64,000 nucleotides of DNA from Lepas anatifera (Eukaryota > Arthropoda > Thecostraca > Lepadidae), in assembly GCA_034440635.1 (NCBI GenBank), contig JAOTON010000767.1:1674001-1738000 (forward strand), written 5' to 3'. The notes under the pieces were generated by a model. It was not told where the DNA came from. It searched no databases and saw only the letters and a list, made by a program, of their open reading frames with translations. Below are positions 50,125 through 60,041 of this stretch, piece by piece; position 1 is the first letter of the stretch; the number at the start of each line of letters is the position of its first letter. The position numbers and the translations under genes are program-made.

Positions 50125-53100
50125 TACTAGCAAGGAAATGCTTATGCTCAAAGTGCTGGATTTCGCAACTTTTCCTTCAAAATACTGGCAGTTGCTACCT
50201 TGTTCGTCAGTTTTTTTTTAAAAATGAAAATGTTTGAATCTTTGTCTATGTATTTCTTGCGGGTTTCGGAGGAGTGAATCACAGTGGAAGATAACAGTAG
50301 TTAGCTAAGTGGCTAACCAATTTTGGGGCTGCTCCAAATGGCCAGCAGCTTCAGCTCTTGTGGGAATGTTTGAGCTACTGATAAGGGTTTCCTTCCGGCC
50401 AAGGTGCCTGAAAAACTGCTGCGTGGTTGATTGTATGAACTCGTGAACACATATCTGGTGACGTATCTCTCATATCTGGATATGAATGACGTAAGAATGA
50501 ACCACGGACATATCTCATTTCCGGAAGGCATGATTTACCGTCATAGCTTATAATCTAGCGTATGAATATTGTCCCTTGAGTGAGGAAATCAGACTTTGTT
50601 TCGGTCAAATATCACTACCTTGAAGTGCTATAATTCTGAGTGTGCACCGGTTGGGACTAAAAATGACACAGTAAAACGATAGTTGCATATTGAAGTTTAT
50701 CTTCACAACCCTCTCGGATTCTGCCAGGAATAGTTTTTCACTCCTGATTTTCCGACACCCGTCTGTCTGTGTTCTTGAGGCTGAGTCATCAGTACCCGGG
50801 TGCTGAATTTATCTGTTAATTCGCTCGGTTCAATTTGCCACCTATGCTCAATGCCGGCGCTGGTTGCGGATTAAGATCTGCACGGGATGAAGGCTGACGT
50901 TTCATGACGGTATAGATGTGTGGATAACGATTTACCGTCTACCTCTGAGGCGTTCCCATATCCGTAACGCCGGCCTGTTTGCATAAGATGCTACCCATTG
51001 CGAGTTACGTGGGCGTCAACTATAACACCGGTGGGTGTGGCTACCTCATATCCGAGCGCCTCGGGAGCACTCGTGATTAAAAGAATTAAACCACGGTGGT
51101 GCTAGCATAATATTAGATTATGAGATTATTGTATGGAACAGGTGAACGGCGTAAGACATTAAGTGAGCTAAGTGCCTCATGCTTGAAGTCGGATGTATTT
51201 TATATGTCCCAATGTTGGTAGCAATTGTTTCGGCGTGTAGATTATCCCCCAGGACCATATGGTCCACTCCAGGAGCCGAGGTTAGCCACCGATCAGCTAG
51301 CTCAGTCCAATCTATTGGGGGCTGACTCTGCAAACTGACCGACCATCCGTCGGCCCAATCTAAGTGCCTGATCCGACGTGGCCTGCCGTTCCTAATTACC
51401 TCATTAATTATGTTGCAGTGGGGTCTGTGTGGGCTGTAATTGGTGCGGGTAGGTAGCTGCTGGTAGCGGTCTAGCGCTGCCAATCAGCGTCCACCGCCCG
51501 GTAGCCATACCAATGGTTTGAGCCGGCCCGGCGGTCGCCGCCGCCGGCCCGGCCCCACCAGGGTCACAACGCTAATCGCTACATTTGTATGAAAGCGGAC
51601 GGCTATTGATGCAGATTGGGGTGATTTCTTATGTTGGGTTTGAGTATTTATTGATAAGTCGTGAAGTTGGAGCCACGAGCTCTCACAGAGAAGCAGCCTC
51701 CGGGTGCTGTTATCATGAAAACCTAGGTGGAGAATATATACACCTGTATATCTTATGTAAGCCATATCTCTCGCGCCGAGAATTGGACACCGGAGCAAGG
51801 CTGAGAGAGTGTACGTAGCGAGAGAAGCTAGGTCACTAAGTTCTGAGAAGTTTGTAAAATTGCGTGCAGTCACGGACAAGAATATGCTAGATGTACGCGC
51901 TGTGCATTTACATTGGTGCTTCGGTGTCCATATATGGATCATAGGCTCGACGCGCCGATAAACGGCCCACGCCTATTCACAGGCACTGAGCTTCAAGTCG
52001 TAATGACTGACCAATCAATCAGACCTGAAATAATCGCCTAATTACTCCATCAACCCGCCATCATCCGTCCCGGTGTGACGACACTAAAAGTAGCGATGCA
52101 CCACGCTTGTGAAGAAGTGTGTGAAAGTCACGCCTTACATTACCGCCGCTCATTTGTGAGACTGGTTTATCATAGGTGTTTGACAACAAGCTTTCTATAC
52201 GTCAATTTAGCCTCATGAACGCCAGGAATTTGTTATTTATTTTCCAACAAGAATAAAAAGTAGGCCTGATTCGTCGACCACCGGCCCCTGTATGCAGTCC
52301 GGTGACCAGTTACACGGCTGGTCAGGCAGGTACGGCGTCATGCGCCGGATGCTCTGCTGGTTGGAACAGCGTGGATGACCGTACCATTCTTGTCAGGACG
52401 ACATTGCGCTGTTGTAGGATCTGCTGAACACGATGCTCCTCATGGCATTAATCATAACAATGTTTCGAGAATTGCCTCATGTCCCGATTTTGCAACTGGA
52501 GGTAAAAAGTGTTAGATTGTGTTTCACAGTAGGTAATGCACTTCTGATGATGAAACTAATTATATTCATCCAGTCATAATGGTATTGTGTATCTGCTATT
52601 GCCTGGAATTTATCAGATTCGGAGAGTTCAAGTGCGGTATGTTTTCAGTGAGGGCGTGTCTTATCTAACGCGAGGCTGGGCCAGAGATGGGAGTACAGGG
52701 AGTGGCCGTGTCGCGGTGACCTGAAGAGGGCGGCCCCTGCGCACCAGAAACAGTCCCATCTAGTACCGAGCTCTGGGGCGTCTGGCACTGATGACTCTAT
52801 CCCGGCCTCACACGGGGCTGCTTGCAGGTCCAAAGACATTCAGACTCCTCTCGTATCGTTCCTCAGAAAGGCAGCCGTGGTGCTTGCAATGCACTCTGCA
52901 GAGAGGTCTCCCAACAGTTGTTGGTTGTTGTATACAGGTGTGACGAAATACATTGGCATTGCCTTAGATGTTGGCTTTTGCTAACGGTTATTGACGCTAT
53001 CTGTGAGATCAATGGCTCGGAACATTTATTGCACCACAGTGTCGTGCAAGGCTGGTTCCTCCGGGATTTTTCTTACAGGAGTGCTCATCAGTAAAGCTTA

Positions 53101-55187
53101 TATAGAAGAACATCTCTATTTCTGAATCGGGCATCGGTGGAAATTTTATCTTCCTTAGTTTACATTGACCCCAATACGGTACCAGCTACGGTCTTGAAAT
53201 CATCACCATTTGAAAGATGTTTGCGCGGATTACTACGCATCTATAATCCGCTGCAATCCGCAGAGTAGTTGCCGAGATATTGAGGTTTGAAAAAATGGTA
53301 TCTAGGTCGCACTAGGTGGTATTCTTAAGTCCTCGATTACTGATAATATTGACGTATTTTGTGACTTAAGTTGACATGTAAGGACACGTCTTACGAATTT
53401 ATGTTTGTTTGCGTGAACTCATTTTGGGAATCGTGCGTATTTTGCCTGGACTCATGTTTTGAATCTGCGATAATTTAAGAGGACTCGACATATATGTCCA
53501 GATTCGACAGAATATATTGGACTAATTTATCTATCTAGTTATGATGACCTGATTTGAACTGTTATATGTATGTAACTTCCGTCTATTTGGTCTCTGCTCC
53601 CCCGGAATAACATCCTAGAACATTAGCCTGGTGTAGCACACAAGGAGAAAATGGATGCTGCTCCAGCAGGCCACTGTTCAAGTAAACAGGTACAAGAGTT
53701 CTGTTTGGCATCCCGTGATCACACTCACCAGTGAGAGCCGCAGTGGTGTGCTCGGTGTCCGGCCCGCCTCATCTGACGCGGATAGTGCCGGCAGCTGTGA
53801 TAAGTCTGGAGCAGAGCTGCTGAGGCGGCGGCGCGCTGATCGGGCAGTCGGAGAACTCAGCGAACCTCCGCGGCCCCGTCCTTGGGCGCGTGTTTCCACG
53901 TCGTGCTCCGCTCCTGTTTTATTGGGACGGCGACGTGCAAGTGAGATATCAGATGGAGCGGGATGACTTAGATCAGAGCTCCGAGAGGTTAATCTGTCTG
54001 CTATCTGTAGTCTCGTTTCTGAATGTGATTACTGTTGTCTGGCAATATGTAGGAGTGTGGTCTACTAGCTGCTGGAAACAATATGGTGTAAATATTGGCC
54101 AAACATACCCACATCAATTTTAAGTTTCCTCTTTTTTCCTTTGCTCTAACATGAATAAAATCGGAACACGCTACAACACTGAATTCACGAATATCTGCAG
54201 TGTCCAGTGCCTGTTAGGTTTGGGGTGGAGCCCGCTCTCCCGGATCAGACTCGGTCCCGCTGTTTCGACGCTAGCATTTGGACAGCTATCTGTACCGGGG
54301 CCGTCCGCACACACAGGCTCACCGTCCCAACAAACGCTGGATATTTTGTATCAGGCCCAGGACATTGAATTGTTGTCGGTGGACAGTACAACTAAGTGCA
54401 TTATATGTTTGTGGCAAGCAAAGCAATAACTTTGTCAAGTTGAAATGAATGGATAAGCATAGTTTCTAAGCAGTTCATTCTAGATTGACACATGTGGCTA
54501 GCTTTTGGCACGAATAAGTAAATTTGACTGAACAGCTGCGTCCTTTTAGCTCGTCTTTACTTTGATAATGTTTCCCGTGACTTTAGTCGGAACATGTGGT
54601 TACCAATAGCCCGTGAATTTGTCTCGAAACCATGACTGCATGAGTCAGACTCCTTCAGCTCTGACCGCTACATCTAAGTAATTACAAACCAAAAAGTGTT
54701 CTCAGGGCCAGTTAGAAGGTGTGCTTTATGGCCCGTTAACTCAGTCAGTTGTAGTTTTTAAGCTGTTCGACATGCCAATAGACACACAGTTCCCGTTATT
54801 ATTATTTCCAGGGCGGTGATTAAGCACACGAACACATTGTGGAGTGATGTATATTATCTATTTGGTGGTCAGCCTATCTTAGAAGCCTACGCAGCAGCGC
54901 TTGGCGCTCCGCCTAAATTATTTGAACGTGTCGAGGCTTTTTCGTGACCTGAAGTCGTTTGGAAAGAATTAAGGTGCAAACGGCTTGCAATGCTCTGCAC
55001 GTGCACCACACCGCACCCTCTGAGGGGCCGCCATTCTGTGTAAGGTCGGGCATCACACGCATAGCCGATGCCAACTGCTGCCGAACGCCTGGCTTCGGTC
55101 TGATCACATTTCGTTATTTGCTTATGTCCGCTGTGAACAAGCTTTGGTTTTGGGGCCCGGGTTTCTGGGTTGGATATACAGCCAGCC
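50125..55187. other. Intronic non-coding stretch
   Basis: About 5 kb without a supported exon. Minus frames at 51118-51483 (121 codons) and 51484-51942 (152 codons) lie end to end but have no recognised domain. A 'GCCGAGATATTGAGGTTTGAAAA' type phrase near 53269-53297 resembles internal repeat remnants in this window. The 53.7-53.95 kb part is GC-rich and open on both strands. Confidence 0.4.
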
Positions 55188-55385
55188 TTACGGGCTAATT
55201 GCGGGTTTAGGCCCAGTGTTACTGGCTGCTAGAGGTTTAGGGATCAACGTTACTGGCTGCTAGAGGTTTAGAAATAGCGTTATGGGCTGCTAGTGGATTT
55301 AGGACCGGTTTTACGGGCTGCTAGCGGTTTAGGGGCAGCGTTACGGGCTGCTCAGCGTTACGGGCTGCTAGTGGGTTTAGGGCTA
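55188..55385. repeat. Minisatellite, 30-31-bp unit
   Basis: Units of the form GTTACGGGCTGCTAGTGG followed by TTTAGGG and a few variable bases repeat about six to seven times, one of them truncated. Confidence 0.85.
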
Positions 55386-55993
55386 CTGCGCCTGCAATAT
55401 AAACCACCTGAGTATGGATTCTGTAATAACTGTTAGGTTTGATGCCTGGGGGAGGACGTGGTGAAATGTAAACACTGATATTGTTTATCCTCGTGGAGTT
55501 GCATTTGAAGCCATCGGATCAAGGCCAGTGGTGGACAATGTCGTAAAATATATTGTTTGGCAAACACGATCAATATTTCCCAGAGTAAATTTTTTCTAGC
55601 TAACCCTATAACATTATTTTAAGCTTATTTTACGGGAACCTTTTGTATTTTATGTCGCGAAACGCCCAGAAACTTTAATCTTTTAAAAATACCATGTTCG
55701 AAAGCGTCTGGCAAAATTGTCTCGCCTCTGCTTCCGGTCAGAATTTACACCACAAAAGACTGAGGAAGGCGGCGGCTTGGCTTAATATCACACAACCGTA
55801 ACGACGGGGCGCCGCCGAAACATCAATGACATGAGGAAGTCATTTGTCGTCCTTGTCACCAATATGACCCTTCATCACCCAGTGAAATGGATATAGGTCT
55901 GAGGGAGGGACTGCAGATTGTATTCAGGAAGTCTCTTTCCCTGAATATTCATACGATATGTAGTGATAAAACAACTCTGCTAGAGCTCTTAAT
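55386..55993. other. Intronic non-coding stretch
   Basis: Nothing recognised. It is AT-rich towards the SINE insertion at its right end. Confidence 0.45.
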
Positions 55994-56007
55994 GCTCATT
56001 CAGCTCA

Positions 56008-56154
56008 ATAATAATTTTTGTTTAACGACGCACCAACTGCAGTCAACAGCGTCGCCAATCTCACCCTGTTAAGATTTGATCAGATCGACTTATTCAAGGC
56101 TCCGCCGGACTTGAACCGGACCGGTGGCAAGACAGCTATCCACACACCTCACCC
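56008..56154 (-). mobile_element. tRNA-derived SINE with perfect 14-bp TSD
   Basis: The element is flanked by identical 14-mers GCTCATTCAGCTCA at 55994-56007 and 56155-56168. On the minus strand it opens with a tRNA-like head containing GTGTGGATAGCTG and a consensus RNA polymerase III B box, GGTTCAAGTCC (56107-56117). It continues through TTGGCGACGCTGTTGACTGC and GCAGTTGGTGCGTCG and ends AAAAATTATTATT. The 3' region and tail match the SINE at 36147-36327. Perfect duplications imply recent insertion. It sits antisense within the intron between the two coding exons. Confidence 0.9.
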
Positions 56155-56168
56155 GCTCATTCAGCTCA

Positions 56169-57181
56169 GTTTTTTCTCTCTCTTATCTGTAACCATCAAA
56201 TACATGCACAATCACTTAGTCTTATAACATGTGCGCCCACGGTGATGGAAGCTATCAATCAGTAACTACCAGAGGCAGCCGCTCTTTTCGGGAACAGGAC
56301 TCTGTTCCAGCCCCGCCGGCGTGGCCAGTGGCGGGGAGCCCAGTTCCGGAAATGCCTCCACTGCCGTTTGACCTGTGACGTGCAGAAGTGGAGGGCACGG
56401 CACCAGGTCCTGAGCAGCTGGCCCGGGCGGGGTCCCGTTTCCCACGCTGGAAGCTCCCTCTGCAGTGTCGCCGTCGGCTGCGATCCTTGTGACCCAGTTA
56501 GAGGCCTGCTGCTACTGGATTCCTGCAGCAGTGAACTGGAATAATCCACTGCGGACTGGGATGGGTGAAACGGGCATTTGCCAACCTGTTTTTGCGCGGT
56601 GCCTGTTCCCGGAGAGTCTAATTTTCTGGAGATGTTCTCTGGTCTTTCGTCAAAGTAAAGTGAACTCGACGCTCAAAACGGATCAAACAGGTTCCTCCTA
56701 AAATATAATTATGTTTAAAGTGGACCGTCGATAATCTGTACCTCTTTCGTTAGGAGTATTCTTGCTTCGATGCAACCTAGGTATCCAACACATGGCCAAA
56801 GACCATTTGCTTAGTGCGGAAGTTTAGATTACCAAACTGAATATCGTATTGGCGTGAAATTTCACTTTTAGAGGAGGTTTAATTGCTCTCCAAACCACGG
56901 CGGTAGCAAACCATGGAATACAAACGTCAACTCGGCTTTCGTACTCGGAACACATATCAGTGATCAGAGGGGGGCCAATCAGCATTAACGGACGGGTATA
57001 AGGAGTGGACGTGGAGCGGACGGGCGTGTCGTCGAGGGTCGAGGTAATGAGATGACGGAGAGATTACTCGGCGGGCGTTAGGATGATTGTCGGCTGCCCA
57101 GGTGTGGCCTCCGGTCGACGTGAGAACCTCGGTCGACGCCGGAAGGAATACGCCGCAGCCGGAGCTGCCTCTTTCCGAACG
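56169..57181. other. Intronic non-coding stretch
   Basis: GC-rich at 56270-56480, AT-richer afterwards. Short overlapping frames only, none recognised. Confidence 0.45.
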
Positions 57182-57694
57182 GAGCGGCCCCTGTCGGCTG
57201 GGGTAGCCCCTGTCGGCTGGTAGCCCCTGTCGGTTGAGTAGCCCCTGTCGGCCGGAGTGGCCCCTGTCGGCCGGAGTGGCCCCTGTCGGCCGGAGCGGCC
57301 CCTATCGGCTGAGCGGCCCCTGTCGGCTGGGTAGCCCCTGTCGACCGGAGTACCCCTGTCGGCTGGGTAGTCCTGTCGCCGGACCCCTGTCGGCCGGAGC
57401 GGCCCATGTCGGCCGAGTGGCCCCTGTCGGCCGAGTAGCCCCTGTCGGTCTAGCCCTGTCGGTCGGAGTAGCCCTGTCGGTCGAGTAGCCCTGTCGGCCG
57501 GACCGGCCCTGTCGGCCGGAGCGGCCCATGTCGGCCAGTGGCCCATGTCGGCCGGGTGGCCCCTGTCGGCCGGAGTAGCCCCTGTCGGTCGGAGTAGCCC
57601 CTGTCGGTCGGAGTGGCCCCTGTCGGCCGGAGTAGCCCCTGTCGGCCGGAGCGGCCCATGTCGGCCGGAGCGGCCCCTGTCGGCCGGAGTGGCC
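57182..57694. repeat. 19-bp minisatellite, about 28 copies
   Basis: The unit GCCCCTGTCGGCCGGAGTG repeats about 28 times, with many 17-18-bp variants and substitutions (CCATGTCGG, GGTCGGAG, GGCTGGGTA). Three 19-bp units make 19 codons, so all three minus frames read a similar periodic peptide (PADRGY, DRQG, RPTGAT), which explains the long open frames here. CpG density is very high. G-rich runs on the minus strand could form stable secondary structure. Confidence 0.95.
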
Positions 57695-58968
57695 GAAGGT
57701 ATCGTTACTCCAGGCGAATGGCTGCTTCTATGAATCAGTTGATCACGCGAAACCGTGGAAACTAGTATTGGTTTTAATAGCTCTGTTTATGCGCACTGTA
57801 GCGACTATGTTGTCACGTCACATTAGACTTCAGTACTTTAAGTTTACTTTTGTTGTTGAGCACACCTAATTCACCTAATTCAATTTAGAATCATAGTACG
57901 CCTTGATTTTAGCATCACAGGTGGAAACCAGCCTTCCACGTCTGCTCCCTCCTCCTGGGCAGACCAAGTGCGTCAAGCAGCGACTGAACTGTAACAGTGA
58001 GTGAGACATCAGGTCACGGCAGTGCGCCACCGTGCCCCCTGACGCACATTTCATGCAGAGTTGTGCAACACTGCGCGCGGGCTGTGCCTGGGGCGGCGGC
58101 GCGGCGGTCCTCTCCTCCGGTTTCGTCGAACCTCGGTCTCTGTGGTGCAATCCGGGCCGTAACTCACCAGCACGCCAGACGGCGTCGGCTGCGGCGCTCC
58201 GATTCGCCTCGTTAATTGATGGATATGTGTGATGTGTGGCCACATACTGGTGGGAACGCTCTGTTAATTACAGATAAACATAATTAAAGACCGGCCCACC
58301 GGGTGGATTCGGCGTTCGAATCCGGGAGCCGAGGGCAGAGCCGTGGCTTAGATTAGTGTGTGCCGCGCTATGACCAGAAGGTAACCAATCATTTACTCAG
58401 ACGTGACTGCATCTGCCTGCCAGTCTCAAAATGACGTCCCCTGCGCGCTTTTAAACGCGTACGTGTAGGAATTATGGCTTAGCAGAGCTGATGCATTTAG
58501 ATTTTAAAGATACAATTCCAAAATGCGCAAACCAACACGATGTATTGGTGCATGGAGCATTATCCTGTGTGAAAGGGCTGTTGTGGTGTGATTGAACAGA
58601 AAAAACAAAGATGTTATACGAACTGCTAAACTTATGTGAAAAGTTTTCACACAGCTTTTCTGTCGTTAAAAGTAATGACCGGTTTTCAAAGTTGCAATGC
58701 TCTGCTCCACATACTCCCTAGGTGTATATAGTTGCTGCATATAGTATAGTGATCATGTTTATTTACCACATTTCTAGACAGGTGCTCACTTTACACTTGT
58801 TTCTGTTGATGCTGCACGCCTCAACACATGCACGATTTCTATTACAGATTGTGTTCTCCTTGCTTCATTATATTTGAGTGCCAGTTTAATTTGGAAAATG
58901 ATGATGCTTCACCTTCGTACGTCACCGTACTTGTGCTTATCTCACGACACAATTCCCCTCTCCGGCAG
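57695..58968. other. Intron end before second coding exon
   Basis: No element is firmly delimited. A hairpin GGATTCG-GCGTT-CGAATCC lies at 58303-58321. The GC-rich part at 57990-58220 is open on both strands without recognised domains. The final intron bases read CCCCTCTCCGGCAG, a normal pyrimidine-rich acceptor. Confidence 0.5.
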
Positions 58969-59118
58969 AATCTCCGCTGTCGGACAAGTCCGGCAGCTCT
59001 TCCCCCTCCGCCTCCCCCGTTCGGAGCTGATGTCGGACCGGAGGTTCAGCTCCCCCTTCAACTTCCACGCCTGTCTGCCCACGCTGCTGGCGCTGGAGAA
59101 GATACAGGGCTACAACCA
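58969..59118 (+). CDS. Second coding exon, apparent frameshift
   Basis: A GC-rich exon follows a good acceptor (CCTCTCCGGCAG) and ends at a strong donor, CCA|GTGAGT. Joined to the previous exon's single G, the first codon is GAA. The frame continues SPLSDKSGSSSPSASPVRS, Ser/Pro-rich like the N-terminal region of many transcription factors, then meets TGA at 59028-59030. In the next frame the sequence runs SELMSDRRFSSPFNFHACLP and then TLLALEKIQGYN, with almost every codon ending in G or C, and reaches the donor open (phase 2). One missing base, most simply in a C5 run at 59002-59006 or 59014-59018, would explain the switch. The exon is 150 bp; with the base it would be 151. The junction residues form IKTE, a SUMO-acceptor consensus. 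No zinc fingers are present and the function beyond 'regulatory protein' is not established. The alternatives are a true stop, a pseudogene, or a start at the ATG at 59030. Confidence 0.6.
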
Positions 59119-59634
59119 GTGAGTGGTACTGTCGCCCGGTCCTACAACTGATCATTGGCCCAGCGCGATGATGAAAGTTTTTACCCTCCCTTAAACACTG
59201 AATTTCTTTGGTTTAGATGACGATCTCTTGTAACGGTCACACTCAGTCTGCTACTCATTGTCAAACGCAGTCATTGAATTTGTGTGTTTTCTGTCTGAAA
59301 GCTTACCGTAACATTTTAGAGGTTTTGGGTTAAAATTGCATCTTTATCATAGATACTTACCGGCCTGACGTTTTAGTTGCTGCTTTGATCATTATGCATT
59401 CCATAAATGTTTTATGAATGGGCAAATGCACGTTTCTGACGTTTTGTTGTATGGGAAAGTAGTTAAATGGAGCGTAGTCATAACGCAGAATTGAAAAGCA
59501 TCCGACTAAGGCTCATATTTTTCATTTATGAATTTGACCCACGTTGTTCCAAGTGGGTCCAAATTGGTCCAAGTTGGTCGAATCATACAAAGCAGACCAA
59601 AGAGTAAGCGATATGTCGAACACCTTTCTTTCTT
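59119..59634. other. Non-coding stretch after the donor
   Basis: AT-rich intron-like sequence with no exon. GGTCCAAG-type phrases repeat three times at about 59547-59580. Confidence 0.5.
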
Positions 59635-60041
59635 AAGCTAGAAAGGAATATAGAAGCATCGGCAAATACTTTGCAAAATCCAAATCGAAATTGTACACAA
59701 TTTTGCACTCACATGGACAGCCTGGATGCCAACCTTCGCATACAAGGCATGCAAGTACACAGCATGAATTTGTTGGCACAGTGGTAGATAGGTTATCTGT
59801 TTGTCTGTCTGCTCGTTTTAAGATTTTGTTAGGTCTTATTAATATTTCCCGCGGTTATAGGATGGGGGATTTGGTTCAAACTCATACTGGCTGCGTGAGT
59901 TGAGTCGAATTGAGTCAAAATATTTCGATTCTTTCTATAATTCCATAAGAACTCATACTGGCCGCGTGAGTGTAAAACCGTATACAATTTCGAATTGGAG
60001 TCGAAAATATTTCCCAATTCTTTCTTATTCCTTTCTAGCTT
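59635..60041. mobile_element. Foldback-type element with ~95-bp inverted arms
   Basis: The left arm (59635 to about 59730) begins AAGCTAGAAAGGAAT and carries CGAAATTGTACACAATTTTG. The right arm (about 59950-60041) reads back as AAGCTAGAAAGGAAT and CGAAATTGTATACGGTTTTA, ending in ACTCAC..GG..CAG-like sequence on both. The arms match with scattered differences over about 95 bp. Part of the right arm (ACTCATACTGGC.GCGTGAG) is also present in direct orientation at about 59879-59902. Total length is 407 bp. No unambiguous target duplication was found, so the superfamily is unknown. Confidence 0.75.

Noticed and set aside
51118..51942. Two adjoining minus-strand frames as exons of one gene
   Set aside because: No domain, convincing splice sites or promoter. 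Part of the second frame is GC-rich low-complexity sequence.
57064..57659. Proline/arginine-rich repeat protein on the minus strand
   Set aside because: The peptide periodicity is fully explained by the 19-bp minisatellite, and all three frames give similar repeats.
58290..58330. tRNA gene suggested by GTTCGAATCC
   Set aside because: The B-box-like sequence is one arm of a GGATTCG/CGAATCC hairpin. No acceptor stem, D arm or anticodon arm can be folded around it.
59350..59370. U1 snRNA 5' end (ATACTTACC)
   Set aside because: The nine-base match is followed by sequence unlike U1 and no snRNA structure follows.
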